Positions 8,695 to 18,415 of a stretch of DNA of 47,052 nt are shown in pieces; positions within the stretch are counted from its first letter, which is position 1, and every line of letters starts with the position of its first letter. Location of the stretch: positions 1 to 47,052 of the forward strand of contig NZ_VOLS01000031.1 in the NCBI RefSeq assembly GCF_007954265.1, in the 5' to 3' direction. A program made the position numbers and the translations under genes. Origin of the DNA: Colwellia sp. C1TZA3. Lineage in GTDB: Bacteria > Pseudomonadota > Gammaproteobacteria > Enterobacterales > Alteromonadaceae. Under the pieces are notes generated by a model that had not been told where the DNA came from, searched no databases, and saw nothing but the letters and a program-made list of their open reading frames with translations.

Positions 8695-11607
8695 TTAGTT
8701 ACTCACGACAATTAAACGTATCGCTTCAAATTGAATTTTAGCTTTTTCAATATACTCAGCTAGGGCCTTTTTTTGCATGATAATAAAGTCAATTTCTTGC
8801 TGACGCACACTTGGGTTTATCGCTTTTAGTGCGGTTAAGCGTTGCTGCTCTTCATCCATCGCCGCTTGCATACTGGTAAGCGCTTTTTGTTGAATCGAAT
8901 TAACTTGCTGCTCGGCATGGTCTTCTGCTTTGGCAACTAACGGAGCCACTTGGCTTCTAAGTGCCTTAACTAACTGTAATGCCACTTGCTTTTTAACGGG
9001 TGATAATTGTTGATCCAATACCGTTTCGCTGACTTTATCCGCAAGGTTATTGCCATTTTTGTCAACTAATACACGAATAGGCGTGGTGGGTAAATAACGT
9101 CCTAGTTGCAAATTGCTAGGCGCGATGGCGGCTAAGGTAAATATGCACTCTAAGAAAAATGTGCCAGTCGGTAGTGCTGGATTTTTCAAAATACCAATAC
9201 TAGAGTTACCAATTTCATCACAGAGTACAAGTTCCATAGCGCCGCGCACCATAGGATGATCCCACGTGATCAGCTGATAATTTTCAACAGCTAAAGCGGT
9301 ATCACGATTAAAGGTGATGGTGGTGCCGTCTTCAGGTAAACACGGGAAGTTGCTACATAACATATGCTCAGAGGGTTGCAGGGCAATGGCGTTATCAGCT
9401 TTATCATCTTGTTGAATACCAAAAACATCTAGGAGTTGAAACATAAATTGTGGTAAATGAATTTGCTGATCTAGTTGTTCTATCTTCTTCACTAAAGCAT
9501 GCGCTTTACCTTGGCCAGAAGAATGTAACTCAAGCAGTTTATCACGACCGGTTTCTAAATCTTGTTTGATGGTCAGATGCTTTTCATGACTTTGCTCAAT
9601 CAAGAGTTGCGCTTCGCTAGAGTCCCAGCTGGCACTAAGCGCAAGCTCAAATAAGTTTTCACCAAAGGCTTTAAATACTGCGTGACCGGTAATGCAGGTA
9701 TGTTCAAAAGCATTCAACGCTTGTTGATACCAATTAAACAGTAAGCTCTGTGCTGACTCTTCAAAGTATGGCACATGAATACGAATAGTCTCTGTTTGAC
9801 CGATACGGTCTAAACGCCCGATACGTTGTTCAAGTAAATCAGGGTTACGCGGTAAATCAAATAACACTAAATGATGAGCAAATTGGAAGTTACGTCCTTC
9901 ACTACCAATTTCAGAACACAGTAGCACTTGGGCGCTATCTTCATCTTGAGCAAAATAGGCGGCAGCACGATCACGTTCAAAAATACTTAAGCCTTGATGA
10001 AAGACTGCCGCACGTATACCTTCTTTAACACGCAAGGCTGTTTCTAAGTCGATGGCGGTTTGCGCATGCGCACAAATAACCACGACTTTTTCTTTTTTTA
10101 ATGACTGTAATAATGTTATTAAATAGTCAACACGTGGGTCAATATCAACCCAGTCTTCATGGCTATCTAAGCTGTACAATATTTCGGGTGTAAACAACAG
10201 TTTTGCTTGTGCTTGCGACTTTAAATCTTTCGTCGTGCCCGACAACAATAGTTCATTGACCGAATCTTGATAGGCTTCTGGCATTACCAATGGCGTGGCA
10301 TGTAATTCACGGCCAGGAAAACCTTTAATGGTGTTGCGACTATTACGAAATAATATTCGGCCAGTGCCATGACGGTCTAAAAGCTGGTCAAGAATATGCT
10401 GGCGAGCGTTGTTTTTAGGCGCTGTTTCTGGGTGATTAATCGCCGCGATATCTGCGCTAACGTCGGCTTCGTGCAATAAAGTAGTTAAGGTGGTTATTTG
10501 TTCAATCGCTAAGGGCTCATCGGTAACCAAAGTATTGGCCGCATTAGCGACTTCGGTATAATGCAGTTCTTCTTCAGTGAATTTTTGATAGTCGAAAAAG
10601 CGGTCAGGATCAAGTAAGCGCAAACGGGCAAAGTGACCTTCATGGCCTAACTGATCCGGTGTGGCTGTTAACAATAAAACCCCAGGAATAGTTTGCGCTA
10701 ACTGTTCAATACATTGGTATTCAATGCTGACATTATCTTGCTGCCAGTTTAAATGGTGCGCCTCATCGACAACCATAAGATCCCATTCTTCATCCATAAT
10801 AGCTTGATACCAACGAGGGTTTTTGGTAATAAAGCCCAGATTGACCAGCACCAGTTGCTCAGAACTAAAGGGGTTTTCATCTTCGCTGTTAGCGGTGATT
10901 TCTTCACAGCGACTTTCATCAAAAATACTAAATGACAAATTAAAGCGGCGTAACATTTCAACCAACCACTGATGCATCAATGACTCTGGTACTATGATAA
11001 GCACACGTTTGGCGCGGCCAGTGACCAGTTGTTGATGAATAATTAAGCCCGCTTCAATAGTTTTGCCTAAGCCGACTTCATCAGCTAACAAAACTCGTGG
11101 CGCAAAACGACTACCGACTTCTTCAGCAATATATAATTGGTGTGGGATCAAACTAACGCGACCACCGCTAAGGCCAGTTAAATCAGATTGTTGCTGGTTA
11201 AATTGATGCTGTAAGCAATCTTTGCGTAAGCGAAACCAATCTAGACGATCAATTTGGCCGTTTAGTAGGCGGTCATGAGGTTTATTGAATTTAATAAAAT
11301 GATCAATCATCATTTCTTTTAACGAGCAGGCTTCACCTGTGTCTTGTCGAGTACCAAAATAAGTCAGTAAGTTTTTGTCTTCTTGAGAAGATTCGACATT
11401 AAGTGACCAGCCCTCATGACTTGGAATATTATCACCCGTATTAAAAATCACTCGCGTTAGCGGGGCATTATCTATAGCGTATTGTCTTGCATCCCCTGTC
11501 GCCGTAAACACGATAGTAACAAAACGACCTTCGACAGCGGTAACCGTACCTAGTCCTTGATCTGACTCACTATCACTAATCCAGCGTTGTCCAGGGTAAA
11601 ATGACAT
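8695..11607 (-). CDS. rapA: RNA polymerase-associated ATPase RapA (HepA)
   Basis: A 970-residue Swi2/Snf2-family ATPase that binds RNA polymerase and promotes its recycling (E. coli RapA is 968 residues). N-terminal Tudor-like region from residue 1 (FYPGQRWISDSESDQGLGTV). Walker A in LADEVGLGKTIEAGLI near residue 180, DEAH box in VVDEAHHLNW near 280, LLLTATPDQLG (motif III), and helicase C-terminal motifs including FDLPRNPDLLEQRIGRLDRI. The C-terminal half contains the RapA-specific domain and coiled-coil regions near the end. The ATG at 11607 is the only sensible start for the family. It precedes rluA on the same strand. Confidence 0.95.
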   Translation of the reverse strand: MSFYPGQRWISDSESDQGLGTVTAVEGRFVTIVFTATGDARQYAIDNAPLTRVIFNTGDNIPSHEGWSLNVESSQEDKNLLTYFGTRQDTGEACSLKEMMIDHFIKFNKPHDRLLNGQIDRLDWFRLRKDCLQHQFNQQQSDLTGLSGGRVSLIPHQLYIAEEVGSRFAPRVLLADEVGLGKTIEAGLIIHQQLVTGRAKRVLIIVPESLMHQWLVEMLRRFNLSFSIFDESRCEEITANSEDENPFSSEQLVLVNLGFITKNPRWYQAIMDEEWDLMVVDEAHHLNWQQDNVSIEYQCIEQLAQTIPGVLLLTATPDQLGHEGHFARLRLLDPDRFFDYQKFTEEELHYTEVANAANTLVTDEPLAIEQITTLTTLLHEADVSADIAAINHPETAPKNNARQHILDQLLDRHGTGRILFRNSRNTIKGFPGRELHATPLVMPEAYQDSVNELLLSGTTKDLKSQAQAKLLFTPEILYSLDSHEDWVDIDPRVDYLITLLQSLKKEKVVVICAHAQTAIDLETALRVKEGIRAAVFHQGLSIFERDRAAAYFAQDEDSAQVLLCSEIGSEGRNFQFAHHLVLFDLPRNPDLLEQRIGRLDRIGQTETIRIHVPYFEESAQSLLFNWYQQALNAFEHTCITGHAVFKAFGENLFELALSASWDSSEAQLLIEQSHEKHLTIKQDLETGRDKLLELHSSGQGKAHALVKKIEQLDQQIHLPQFMFQLLDVFGIQQDDKADNAIALQPSEHMLCSNFPCLPEDGTTITFNRDTALAVENYQLITWDHPMVRGAMELVLCDEIGNSSIGILKNPALPTGTFFLECIFTLAAIAPSNLQLGRYLPTTPIRVLVDKNGNNLADKVSETVLDQQLSPVKKQVALQLVKALRSQVAPLVAKAEDHAEQQVNSIQQKALTSMQAAMDEEQQRLTALKAINPSVRQQEIDFIIMQKKALAEYIEKAKIQFEAIRLIVVSN

Positions 11608-12042
11608 AGAAAAAACTCCAACTCAATAACTCGCGCAAAAAATGCACGCCAAAAAAAGGGCGCTATAGTATCGTTAATCATAGAAGTGATCATTAAATAA
11701 ATCCGTAAAAGGGGACTTTTTTTGCTTTAAATTTATAGAATTGAGTTCTGCTTTTAATGACAGCGCCTTTTTAGCCCAATAATGATTGATATAACGTAGC
11801 GATTCATCAGTAAAAATCTGCTTGCTTGCGGAAAAGTAAACTGTCAAAGTGGTGATAAGTTTAATGGCATAAGCTGTTTTAAGCTTATTTTTAGAATGGC
11901 TTTTTATGATAGTAAAGCTATGGTAAAAATGAACAAGTAATGACATTGTTTTGGTTAGATGAATTATTAACTTTTTGTGGTTTCTAGCAGCAGTTTTAAG
12001 CAATAATGCTGTGCAGCCTTCAACTTGGGAAAGGACTTTCAT
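11608..12042. other. Divergent intergenic region between rapA and the phoH-like pseudogene
   Basis: 435 bases that must hold the promoters of rapA and of the PhoH-family gene. A minus-strand open frame of 122 codons (11674-12042) crosses it, but it begins on the ribosome-binding site of the divergent gene and shows no recognisable motif or own ribosome-binding site. I treat it as chance. AAGGA at 12031-12035 is the likely binding site of the phoH-like start at 12043. No repeat element or RNA gene is seen. Confidence 0.5.
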
Positions 12043-12193
12043 ATGACAGCAAATAAAATTATTTACGTGTTAGACACTAATATCTTACTACACGAACCCT
12101 TCGCTTTTCTCTCTTTTAAAGAACATGATGTCGTGGTGCCAATGACGGTACTAGAAGAATTAGACTCTATCAAAGACCGCCACAAAGATGTTA

Positions 12194-12353
12194 TACCAAT
12201 TTGATTAATTAAGTGATCACCTTTTTCATGAGGAAAAATGGATAAATACAAGGCATAAAATTTAGTCAGTAGTTATTCACCTTATAAATTTTATAACGCT
12301 GTAGTTATTCATTTTAACCCTTAAAAATGAGCAGGTAATTAATCAACTTGGTA
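12194..12353 (+). mobile_element. Miniature element, family A (160 bp)
   Basis: The ends are TACCAATTTGATTAATTA and, reading inward from the other side, TACCAAGTTGATTAATTA. The element is flanked by TTA at 12191-12193 and 12354-12356. A second copy in opposite orientation lies at 35310-35469 and shares the internal text around TGCCTTGTATTT / AAATACAAGGCATAAAATTTAGTCAGTAG. It has no open reading frame. It interrupts the phoH-like gene at codon 50-51. Confidence 0.9.
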
Positions 12354-12356
12354 TTA

Positions 12357-12513
12357 TACCAATCCCATTAAGTTATTGCTCACTTGTACTAGTTAAAATA
12401 GCTCAATGCTGTGTTGCTCTCACTCCCAATAGCCAGCTATTGCTCAATCGAGCGCCTTACCTTGAGTTATTTTTCCTGCGCACAACAAGATCACAAACTT
12501 AATGGAACTGGTA
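12357..12513 (-). mobile_element. Miniature element, family B (157 bp), inserted beside family A
   Basis: This is the reverse-orientation, nearly identical copy of 28953-29109 and 45961-46117. It is flanked by TTA at 12354-12356 (shared with the neighbouring family A element) and TTA at 12514-12516. A minus-strand to plus-strand reading frame through it (from TTG 12411) joins in frame with the downstream phoH-like remnant, making a chance chimeric frame. Confidence 0.92.
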
Positions 12514-13848
12514 TTAGTCGTGATGCGCGAGTAGCGATCAGAGCGCTTGAAGATACTTTAGTTAATGCCACGCCAGAACAAGTGCTAGCAGGAGTTAAAT
12601 TACCGCAAAACGACGACCTACACCCCAGCGAATGTTTAGCCATTTTTAACGATTATGCCTTAGACGAAAGTAAGGTGAAATTGTCTTTTAATGAAAATGA
12701 CAATCGTATTATCAGTAGCGCTATTTATTTACAAGCCAAAAACCCAGACAATAAAGTGGTGCTAGTCACCAAAGATATCAACATGCGCTTAAAGGCCAAA
12801 AGTGCAGGCCTGGCTTTTGTTGAAGATTACCGCACCGACCAACTGATTGATGATATTAAGTTTTTAACCAAAGGGTATCATCAATTTTCGGGTGATTTCT
12901 GGCAACAGATCAATAACTGTGAAAGTGAAACACAAGGCCGTAATACCACGCACTATATCAAGCGTGACTTACTGCCTAATTGTTATATCAATGAATACTT
13001 GATTGATGAAGGCGAACACTTCGCGGGTAAGGTTACTGGCTTGGACGATGAAAATTTAGCGATAACTGATTTGAGTCGTGAGCGCTTAATGGCCAAACAA
13101 GCGTGGGGTATTTATCCAAAAACATCTATCAAGGTATGGCAATGGACGCCTTGCTTGATCCAACCATTGATTTAGTTATTCTTACCGGCCCAACCGGCTG
13201 TGGTAAGACCTTACTTGCCTTGGCAACCGCGCTAGAGCAAGTGATTGAACGTGGGCTCTATGATAAGATTATTGTTACCCGTAGCACTCCTGAAATAGCT
13301 GAATCAATTGGTTTTTTACCGGGCACCGAAGAAGAAAAAATGGCCCCTTGGTTAGCCGCCATTACCGACTCGTTAGAAGTGCTGCACAAACAAGATGAAA
13401 ATATGAACGGTAGTCTTAACTACATTATCGATAAAGCGAATATTCAGTTTAAATCAGTCAATTTTATGCGCGGCCGCAGTATTCAAAATACCTTGGTGCT
13501 ATTGGACGAATGTCAAAACCTAACGGCTTCACAACTGAAAACCATTATTACCCGTTGTGGCGAAGGCACAAAAATAGTGTGTTCAGGTAACTTAGCGCAA
13601 ATAGATAGTAACTATTTAACCGCAGTAACATCCGGTTTGACCTACATAGTTGAGCGTTTTAAGAATTTTCCAGGTAGCAGCAACATCAACTTAAATGGCG
13701 TTGTGCGCAGCCGTTTAGCATCATTTGCTGAAGAAAATTTATAAAGACACAACGTTACGGTTATTTCATTCTTTGATGACAATATAACTGTTAAATTTTT
13801 CAGTGCTATCCTCAGTCGTTACTTTGATTTAATATGATGTCATAAAGT

Positions 13849-13894
13849 TAAAGGTAAATTGCCGGTGAGTTAACACTCATCGCCTTTACCTTTA
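13849..13894 (+). terminator. Hairpin after the phoH-like pseudogene
   Basis: TAAAGGTAAA (13849-13858) pairs with TTTACCTTTA (13885-13894), and inside it GGTGAGT pairs with ACTCATC across a TAAC loop. The long, slightly bulged stem sits 105 bases after the stop codon and just before the ribosome-binding site of the sensor kinase. Only a weak U-tract follows, so it is a probable but not certain terminator. Confidence 0.5.
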
Positions 13895-13915
13895 TATCAT
13901 TATTAGGGCTTGTTA

Positions 13916-16900
13916 GTGTTAGCAGAAAATTCAAAAGAGCAACTTCTCCAACGCTACAATAAATCGATAATTGTAGTTTTTTCCAGTATTATACTACTAA
14001 TTTTTATTATCACTTTTTATAATTATAATCTTGCCCGTCAAGATTACCGAGATTATAAATTAGCGCAGCTGAGCGAACATAGCGCACAGCTCAATAATAA
14101 ACTGACCAATACGGTAGAAACCCTCACAGGCATACGTGATTTAGCTGAGTATTATTTACGTTTCCCAACAGAATTACCCAGTAAAGCTCCATCGTTGCGA
14201 CAAGAAGGTCGCTATTTTTACCTTGATAAAAATCGACAAAATTTAAGCACTAATAATCACATTATGAGTGGAAATATTACGGGTGTTGGCCGTATTGATA
14301 CTTTTAATCAATCGCTGCAGCATGAGTTAACTATGGCCAATGCTTTAACGCCAGCCTTTGTTATTGCACAAAAGTCAGTCAAAGAAGCTAACTGGCTGTC
14401 TTATATTTCAGTGCAACGCTTTGTTAACTTATATCCTTGGGTGCCAAGAAGTATCTGGCAATATAACGATCAAAGCTTAAGTAATGATTTAATGCTGCAG
14501 ATCAAAGCTTCACAGCACGAGGATGAAAAGTTTTGGGCGCAGCCTTATGTTGACTTGGCCAGTCAAGGTTTAAATACCGTGCTAGGTATGGGGGTATATT
14601 TAGACCATGAGATGAAAGGGGCTGTGCTCATCGATATGAATACGGTGGGCTTATATAACTATTTACCTGAGGTAAACGAAGCAGACCATGGCTACATTAT
14701 TGTTGATAAGCAAAGCCATGTTCTGTTGCATAAAAACAGCAGCAATCTCACCCTCAACGCACAAACCGCCTTTAGTGATACTGCACCGTCGCAATTAAAC
14801 CAGTTTAGTTATCAAGCGTTACTCAATATTATGCCAAGTGCTAAAATTGGTGACTGGGTTGTTCAGCAGCAAAAGTTGGTCATTAATGACTGGATTTTAT
14901 TGGAGTATCAGCGTACAGGAAGTTTTTATAATACGATTAATCAGCGTTTTCTGTCGATATTGATCAGTGTTTTTCTTGGCTTTCTAAGTTTATTAATCGT
15001 GGCCTATTACGTTACATATCGCCCATTTATTGAGCCATCTAAAAAATTCATTAAGCATATTGAATATTGTTCAGCCGGTGACCCGGGTAAAATAAAACCC
15101 CCTGCTGAATGGCGCCACTGGTTTAAAATTGTTGAAGATTTATTTGGCGAAAATCGCAGTTTAATGCAACGCTTAAAAGATCAAAATATTGATCTAGATT
15201 TAAAGGTAAAAGAAAAAACTCAAGCGTTATTGTATAAAAGTGAGCAACACCTGCGTGACTATGCACTGCTACGATCAGTGATGGATGCTATTCCAGACTA
15301 CATTCTATTTAACGATCAACAAGGTGCTTTAATTGGCTGTAATCAGGCGGTTGAGCAACTGGTGTTACGAAAAGAAGCGGATATTTTAGGTGGTCAAATT
15401 AATGATTTTATCGCGGCGGATATTAGTAAAAAAGTGGCGCAGAGTATTAATAAAAATCAACAAGGACATTCATTTTTGGCACATCATCAAATGGTGTCAA
15501 CTGAGCATCATACTTATGAAATTTATCAAGCGCCGTTTTATGGTGAGTTTAATTTCTTACTCGGTAGTATTATTTTAATTCGTGATGTGACTGAGCAATT
15601 TAAGGTTAACCAAGCCCTGCAGTACGCTAAAAATCAAGCCGAAGAAGCCAATCAAATTAAAAGCCAATTTTTGGCGAATATGAGTCATGAAATTCGTACG
15701 CCAATAAATGCCATGCAAGGAATGTTTTTTCTGTTACAGCAAACTCGATTAAATAAGGTTCAGGAGCAATATTTAGGTAATGCTCAAACGGCTTCAAATA
15801 CTCTGCTTTATTTAGTGAACGAATTGCTTGATTCTGCCAAGGTAGAGTCAGGAAATATGTCTGTACATAAAGAAATGACAGGACTAGAAAGTATTATATC
15901 GCAAGCACTTAACCTCAACATGGGGGCATTAGTGGGCAAAGATTTAAGTTTAAGTGTTGCCATTGATAGCCAAGTACCATTAGATATTCATTCTGACACT
16001 ATGCGTTTAGTGCAAGTGTTGAGTAATTTACTTAATAATGCGATTAAGTTTACTGAACAAGGCAAGGTTGCTCTTAGTGTGTCACTATCTTGCCCTGTCA
16101 GCGGATCGGCTAATGTAAAAAATATTGTGGTTTTATTTAAGGTAAAAGACACCGGTATTGGTATAGAAAAATCAAAACAAACGGGGTTATTTGAAGCATT
16201 TAAACAAGCGGATGAGTCGATGACCCGAGTTTATGGCGGTACAGGGCTGGGGTTATCAATATGCCAACATATTGCGCATTTACTGGGAGGTAAAATCTTT
16301 ATTGACAGTACTTTAGGCCAAGGGGCTGAATTTACCTTAGCTTTACCTATGGATGCGTCAAAAACTATGGTTTGTAATACTGATTATTCTGAGCAGTGTT
16401 TAACTAAGTTTCGACCGCAATTCTCGACCAGTACTATACTTAATTTAGCGGTAAATATACCTGAAAAATTACGAGAGAATTTTATTGATATTGCGCAAAC
16501 TGTGATAGCTATTTCAAGTGTCTCGGCGCTAAAAACTATCAATGCTAAAGCGGATAAAATATTGCTTATCGACAGTAGTCATTATCCACAAACCTTGTTG
16601 AAAAGTGAATTGGATATTATCAAGCAAGAGGTTACTGTACTGGCGCTGTGCCAACCCATAGCAAGCGTTATTTCAGTAGAGCTACTTGAGCAATTAAACC
16701 GCAATAGCATTAACTACATGTTGCTTGAAATGCCGTTATATCGCAATGTTATTGCCAAGTTGGCCAAGGAGCTTTATCGGGTCTCATCAATTGGTGCGAT
16801 AAGGGCCAATCACCTAACGACTAACGCTAATGAACTTGATGTTGTACAGCCAACAGTAGGCAGTCTCGCTGGACTGAAAATATTGTTAGTTGAAGACAAT

Positions 16901-17245
16901 CTGGTTAATCAATTGGTGGCGGTTAAATTATTGCAGTCTTTGCAGGCACAAGTGCTTGTTGCGCAGAACGGTCAAGAGGCGTTAGAAAAATTACCGCTGG
17001 AAAATATTGATATTGTGCTGATGGATATTCAAATGCCAGTCATGGATGGTTTAACAGCAACTCGGCATATTCGCGCTCAACCACAATATGACCACTTACC
17101 TATTATCGCTATGACAGCTCACGCGCGTGAAGAAGACAAACAGCAGTGCTTAGCAGCCGGTATGAACTTACATATTGCTAAACCGATTAGCCTAAAGGTA
17201 TTACGCGATAGTATTTTGTCGCAACTTGTCAAAACACCTAATTAA
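13916..17245 (+). CDS. Hybrid sensor histidine kinase with receiver domain
   Basis: A large (1109-residue) membrane-bound two-component sensor. TM1 is at about residues 16-38, a roughly 305-residue periplasmic sensing region follows, and TM2 is near 346-368. Then come a short linker helix, a PAS domain (about 440-565, ending IILIRDVTEQFKV), HisKA with FLANMSHEIRTPINAMQGM (phospho-His near 591) and HATPase with NLLNNAIKFT, DTGIGIE and GGTGLGLSI. A divergent receiver-like stretch (about 835-950) lacks the acidic pocket. The final true receiver has LVEDNLVNQ and VLMDIQMPVMDG, with phospho-Asp near 1037. The GTG at 13916 is preferred because AGGG lies 8 bases upstream; TTG 13910 is too close. No dedicated response regulator or HPt gene is adjacent, so its output partner is unknown. 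Confidence 0.9.
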   Translation: MLAENSKEQLLQRYNKSIIVVFSSIILLIFIITFYNYNLARQDYRDYKLAQLSEHSAQLNNKLTNTVETLTGIRDLAEYYLRFPTELPSKAPSLRQEGRYFYLDKNRQNLSTNNHIMSGNITGVGRIDTFNQSLQHELTMANALTPAFVIAQKSVKEANWLSYISVQRFVNLYPWVPRSIWQYNDQSLSNDLMLQIKASQHEDEKFWAQPYVDLASQGLNTVLGMGVYLDHEMKGAVLIDMNTVGLYNYLPEVNEADHGYIIVDKQSHVLLHKNSSNLTLNAQTAFSDTAPSQLNQFSYQALLNIMPSAKIGDWVVQQQKLVINDWILLEYQRTGSFYNTINQRFLSILISVFLGFLSLLIVAYYVTYRPFIEPSKKFIKHIEYCSAGDPGKIKPPAEWRHWFKIVEDLFGENRSLMQRLKDQNIDLDLKVKEKTQALLYKSEQHLRDYALLRSVMDAIPDYILFNDQQGALIGCNQAVEQLVLRKEADILGGQINDFIAADISKKVAQSINKNQQGHSFLAHHQMVSTEHHTYEIYQAPFYGEFNFLLGSIILIRDVTEQFKVNQALQYAKNQAEEANQIKSQFLANMSHEIRTPINAMQGMFFLLQQTRLNKVQEQYLGNAQTASNTLLYLVNELLDSAKVESGNMSVHKEMTGLESIISQALNLNMGALVGKDLSLSVAIDSQVPLDIHSDTMRLVQVLSNLLNNAIKFTEQGKVALSVSLSCPVSGSANVKNIVVLFKVKDTGIGIEKSKQTGLFEAFKQADESMTRVYGGTGLGLSICQHIAHLLGGKIFIDSTLGQGAEFTLALPMDASKTMVCNTDYSEQCLTKFRPQFSTSTILNLAVNIPEKLRENFIDIAQTVIAISSVSALKTINAKADKILLIDSSHYPQTLLKSELDIIKQEVTVLALCQPIASVISVELLEQLNRNSINYMLLEMPLYRNVIAKLAKELYRVSSIGAIRANHLTTNANELDVVQPTVGSLAGLKILLVEDNLVNQLVAVKLLQSLQAQVLVAQNGQEALEKLPLENIDIVLMDIQMPVMDGLTATRHIRAQPQYDHLPIIAMTAHAREEDKQQCLAAGMNLHIAKPISLKVLRDSILSQLVKTPN

Positions 17246-17256
17246 TTGAGCTACTA

Positions 17257-18219
17257 TTAAGTGCTAGGTTCAGCAAAAAAAGCTTCAGCATAATAGCGAC
17301 CATTGCGTATGGCAAATTCAGCACTTGCTGACAACTCACCAATGCGCATCATTGCTGGGCCAGTGGGCTCAGCTAAAATATAATCTAGGCCACCAATAGT
17401 GATGGTTAGCTCATTGCCTTCGCTGGGGATATTTATCGCCAGTAGGGCATGATTATCAATAAAAACTAACATCATTTTCATACGTGGCATTAACGCTCTA
17501 AAAATAGCCGCGGTTAGGGTTACTTTACTGTCACAATCACCTTGGTTTTGCCAAAGTATTTGCAGTGGTGGATTAAACCCTGCGCCGGTTGATGTCACCC
17601 TTGATTCTAACCTAGCATAAGGAATGCTTTGGATAAATCCGAGCACATAATCACTGACTTTTCTAACACTTTCCTCACCAACACGGGCTAGAATAAGGTC
17701 TTTTAGTATGGAAAAATCAGCAAACGATTCTTGTGCGAAGCGAACATGATCGGGCTTAATGGCTAAGCTGTTATCGTAAGCAGTAAATTGGGTATAATAG
17801 TTACGGGTTAAATGCTCATTCATTAAATCTTTTTCAAGCTGAGCTATGGTCTCGTAAGCTTGGTCAAGTGCTGTTTGATTTTCACCTGTGAGTTTAATTT
17901 GTAAATTATTATCACGACCGACGAAGCTGATCTTGACATCAGCGATAGGATTTTGTGTCAGTTGTTTCCTAATTTGTTGATCAAGGTATTTTTTAGCATG
18001 GTTGGCTTTATAACTTTTAAAGTTTCTAAAACGATCAAATAAATGCATTTTATCGATAGCAAAATTCAACGACTGTGGTTGCTGAGCTTGGTCTAACCAT
18101 TGGTAGTTAAATTGTATATGTTCATCAGTTGTTGTTTTATTAAAACCAAGTTGCTTCGCCAACGTTATCGCCGGAAAGCATAATATTAAAATAACCACGG
18201 TACTAAGAAATCTCACCAC
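17257..18219 (-). CDS. Secreted transglutaminase-like (papain-fold) protein
   Basis: A 320-residue protein with a signal peptide (FLSTVVILILCFPAITLA). The C-terminal third has the transglutaminase-like triad arrangement: Cys229 in NQGDCDSKVTLTAAIF, His257 in FIDNHALLAI and an acidic residue in LAEPT (about 284). The family includes peptidases and cross-linking enzymes; the substrate is unknown. The N-terminal 150 residues are charged and partly helical, without a recognised domain. The start is GTG GTG at 18219/18216, with AAAAGG just upstream, and the second GTG is as likely. It converges on the sensor kinase with only 11 bases between the stop codons, so the two transcripts probably overlap. 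Confidence 0.7.
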   Translation of the reverse strand: MVRFLSTVVILILCFPAITLAKQLGFNKTTTDEHIQFNYQWLDQAQQPQSLNFAIDKMHLFDRFRNFKSYKANHAKKYLDQQIRKQLTQNPIADVKISFVGRDNNLQIKLTGENQTALDQAYETIAQLEKDLMNEHLTRNYYTQFTAYDNSLAIKPDHVRFAQESFADFSILKDLILARVGEESVRKVSDYVLGFIQSIPYARLESRVTSTGAGFNPPLQILWQNQGDCDSKVTLTAAIFRALMPRMKMMLVFIDNHALLAINIPSEGNELTITIGGLDYILAEPTGPAMMRIGELSASAEFAIRNGRYYAEAFFAEPST

Positions 18220-18256
18220 TCACCTTTTATTGTTAAATATTAACTTCTCAAGCTTA

Positions 18257-18415
18257 TACCAATTTCACTAATTTTGTGAGCATTTTTCTTGGTTAAAATA
18301 AGCCAAGACTTTGCTATTTATTTAGTAATTAGAACAATTAGTTATTAAATAAATACCTAGTATTTGGTTATGTATACTGGCTATAAAATAGCTGGCCTAA
18401 TCAATAAAACCGGTA
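18257..18415 (+). mobile_element. Diverged miniature element (159 bp)
   Basis: It starts TACCAATTTCACTAATTTTGTGAGCA and ends CAATAAAACCGGTA, the same size and end pattern as families A to C. Its interior is different (a TTGGTTAAAATAAGCC segment resembles family A and C interiors). The left flank is TTA and the right flank TGA, consistent with a decayed target duplication. It lies upstream of the acyl-CoA dehydrogenase gene. Confidence 0.55.

Larger units (their letters stand above)
12043..13744 (+). pseudogene. PIN-PhoH ATPase gene, broken by two miniature elements and a frameshift
   Basis: The first 50 codons (12043-12192) encode the start of a PIN RNase domain: IIYVLDTNILLHEP and PMTVLEELDSIKDRHKDV. 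A 323-base insertion then brings a stop at 12202. Coding resumes at 12514 with SRDARVAIRALEDTL, the normal continuation, through the remaining PIN acidic residues (LVTKDINMRLKAKSAGL). A second lesion lies near 13120: the text reads CCAAAAACATC, and one more A would restore YPKNIYQGMAMDALLDP, the correct family sequence. The PhoH ATPase domain is intact after that (Walker A GPTGCGKT, Walker B VLLDECQN). Removing 323 bases and restoring one A gives 1380 bases, exactly 460 codons, matching PhoH2-like proteins. This family couples an RNase to an RNA helicase-like ATPase. Here it should be inactive, although the C-terminal domain could still be translated alone from GTG 13103 or ATG 13136. Confidence 0.9.

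Noticed and set aside
11674-12042. Minus-strand open frame of 122 codons between rapA and the phoH-like gene
   Set aside because: It starts on the ribosome-binding site of the divergent gene, has no own binding site, and shows no recognisable motif; likely chance in AT-rich DNA.
13110-13140. Programmed frameshift in the phoH-like gene
   Set aside because: The gene is already destroyed upstream by insertions, and a one-base loss in an A-run is the simpler reading; a programmed site would be expected in an otherwise intact gene.
13103-13744. Separate stand-alone PhoH ATPase gene
   Set aside because: It overlaps the upstream remnant and is joined to it by a single missing base, so it is better explained as the 3' half of one broken gene, although residual expression is possible.
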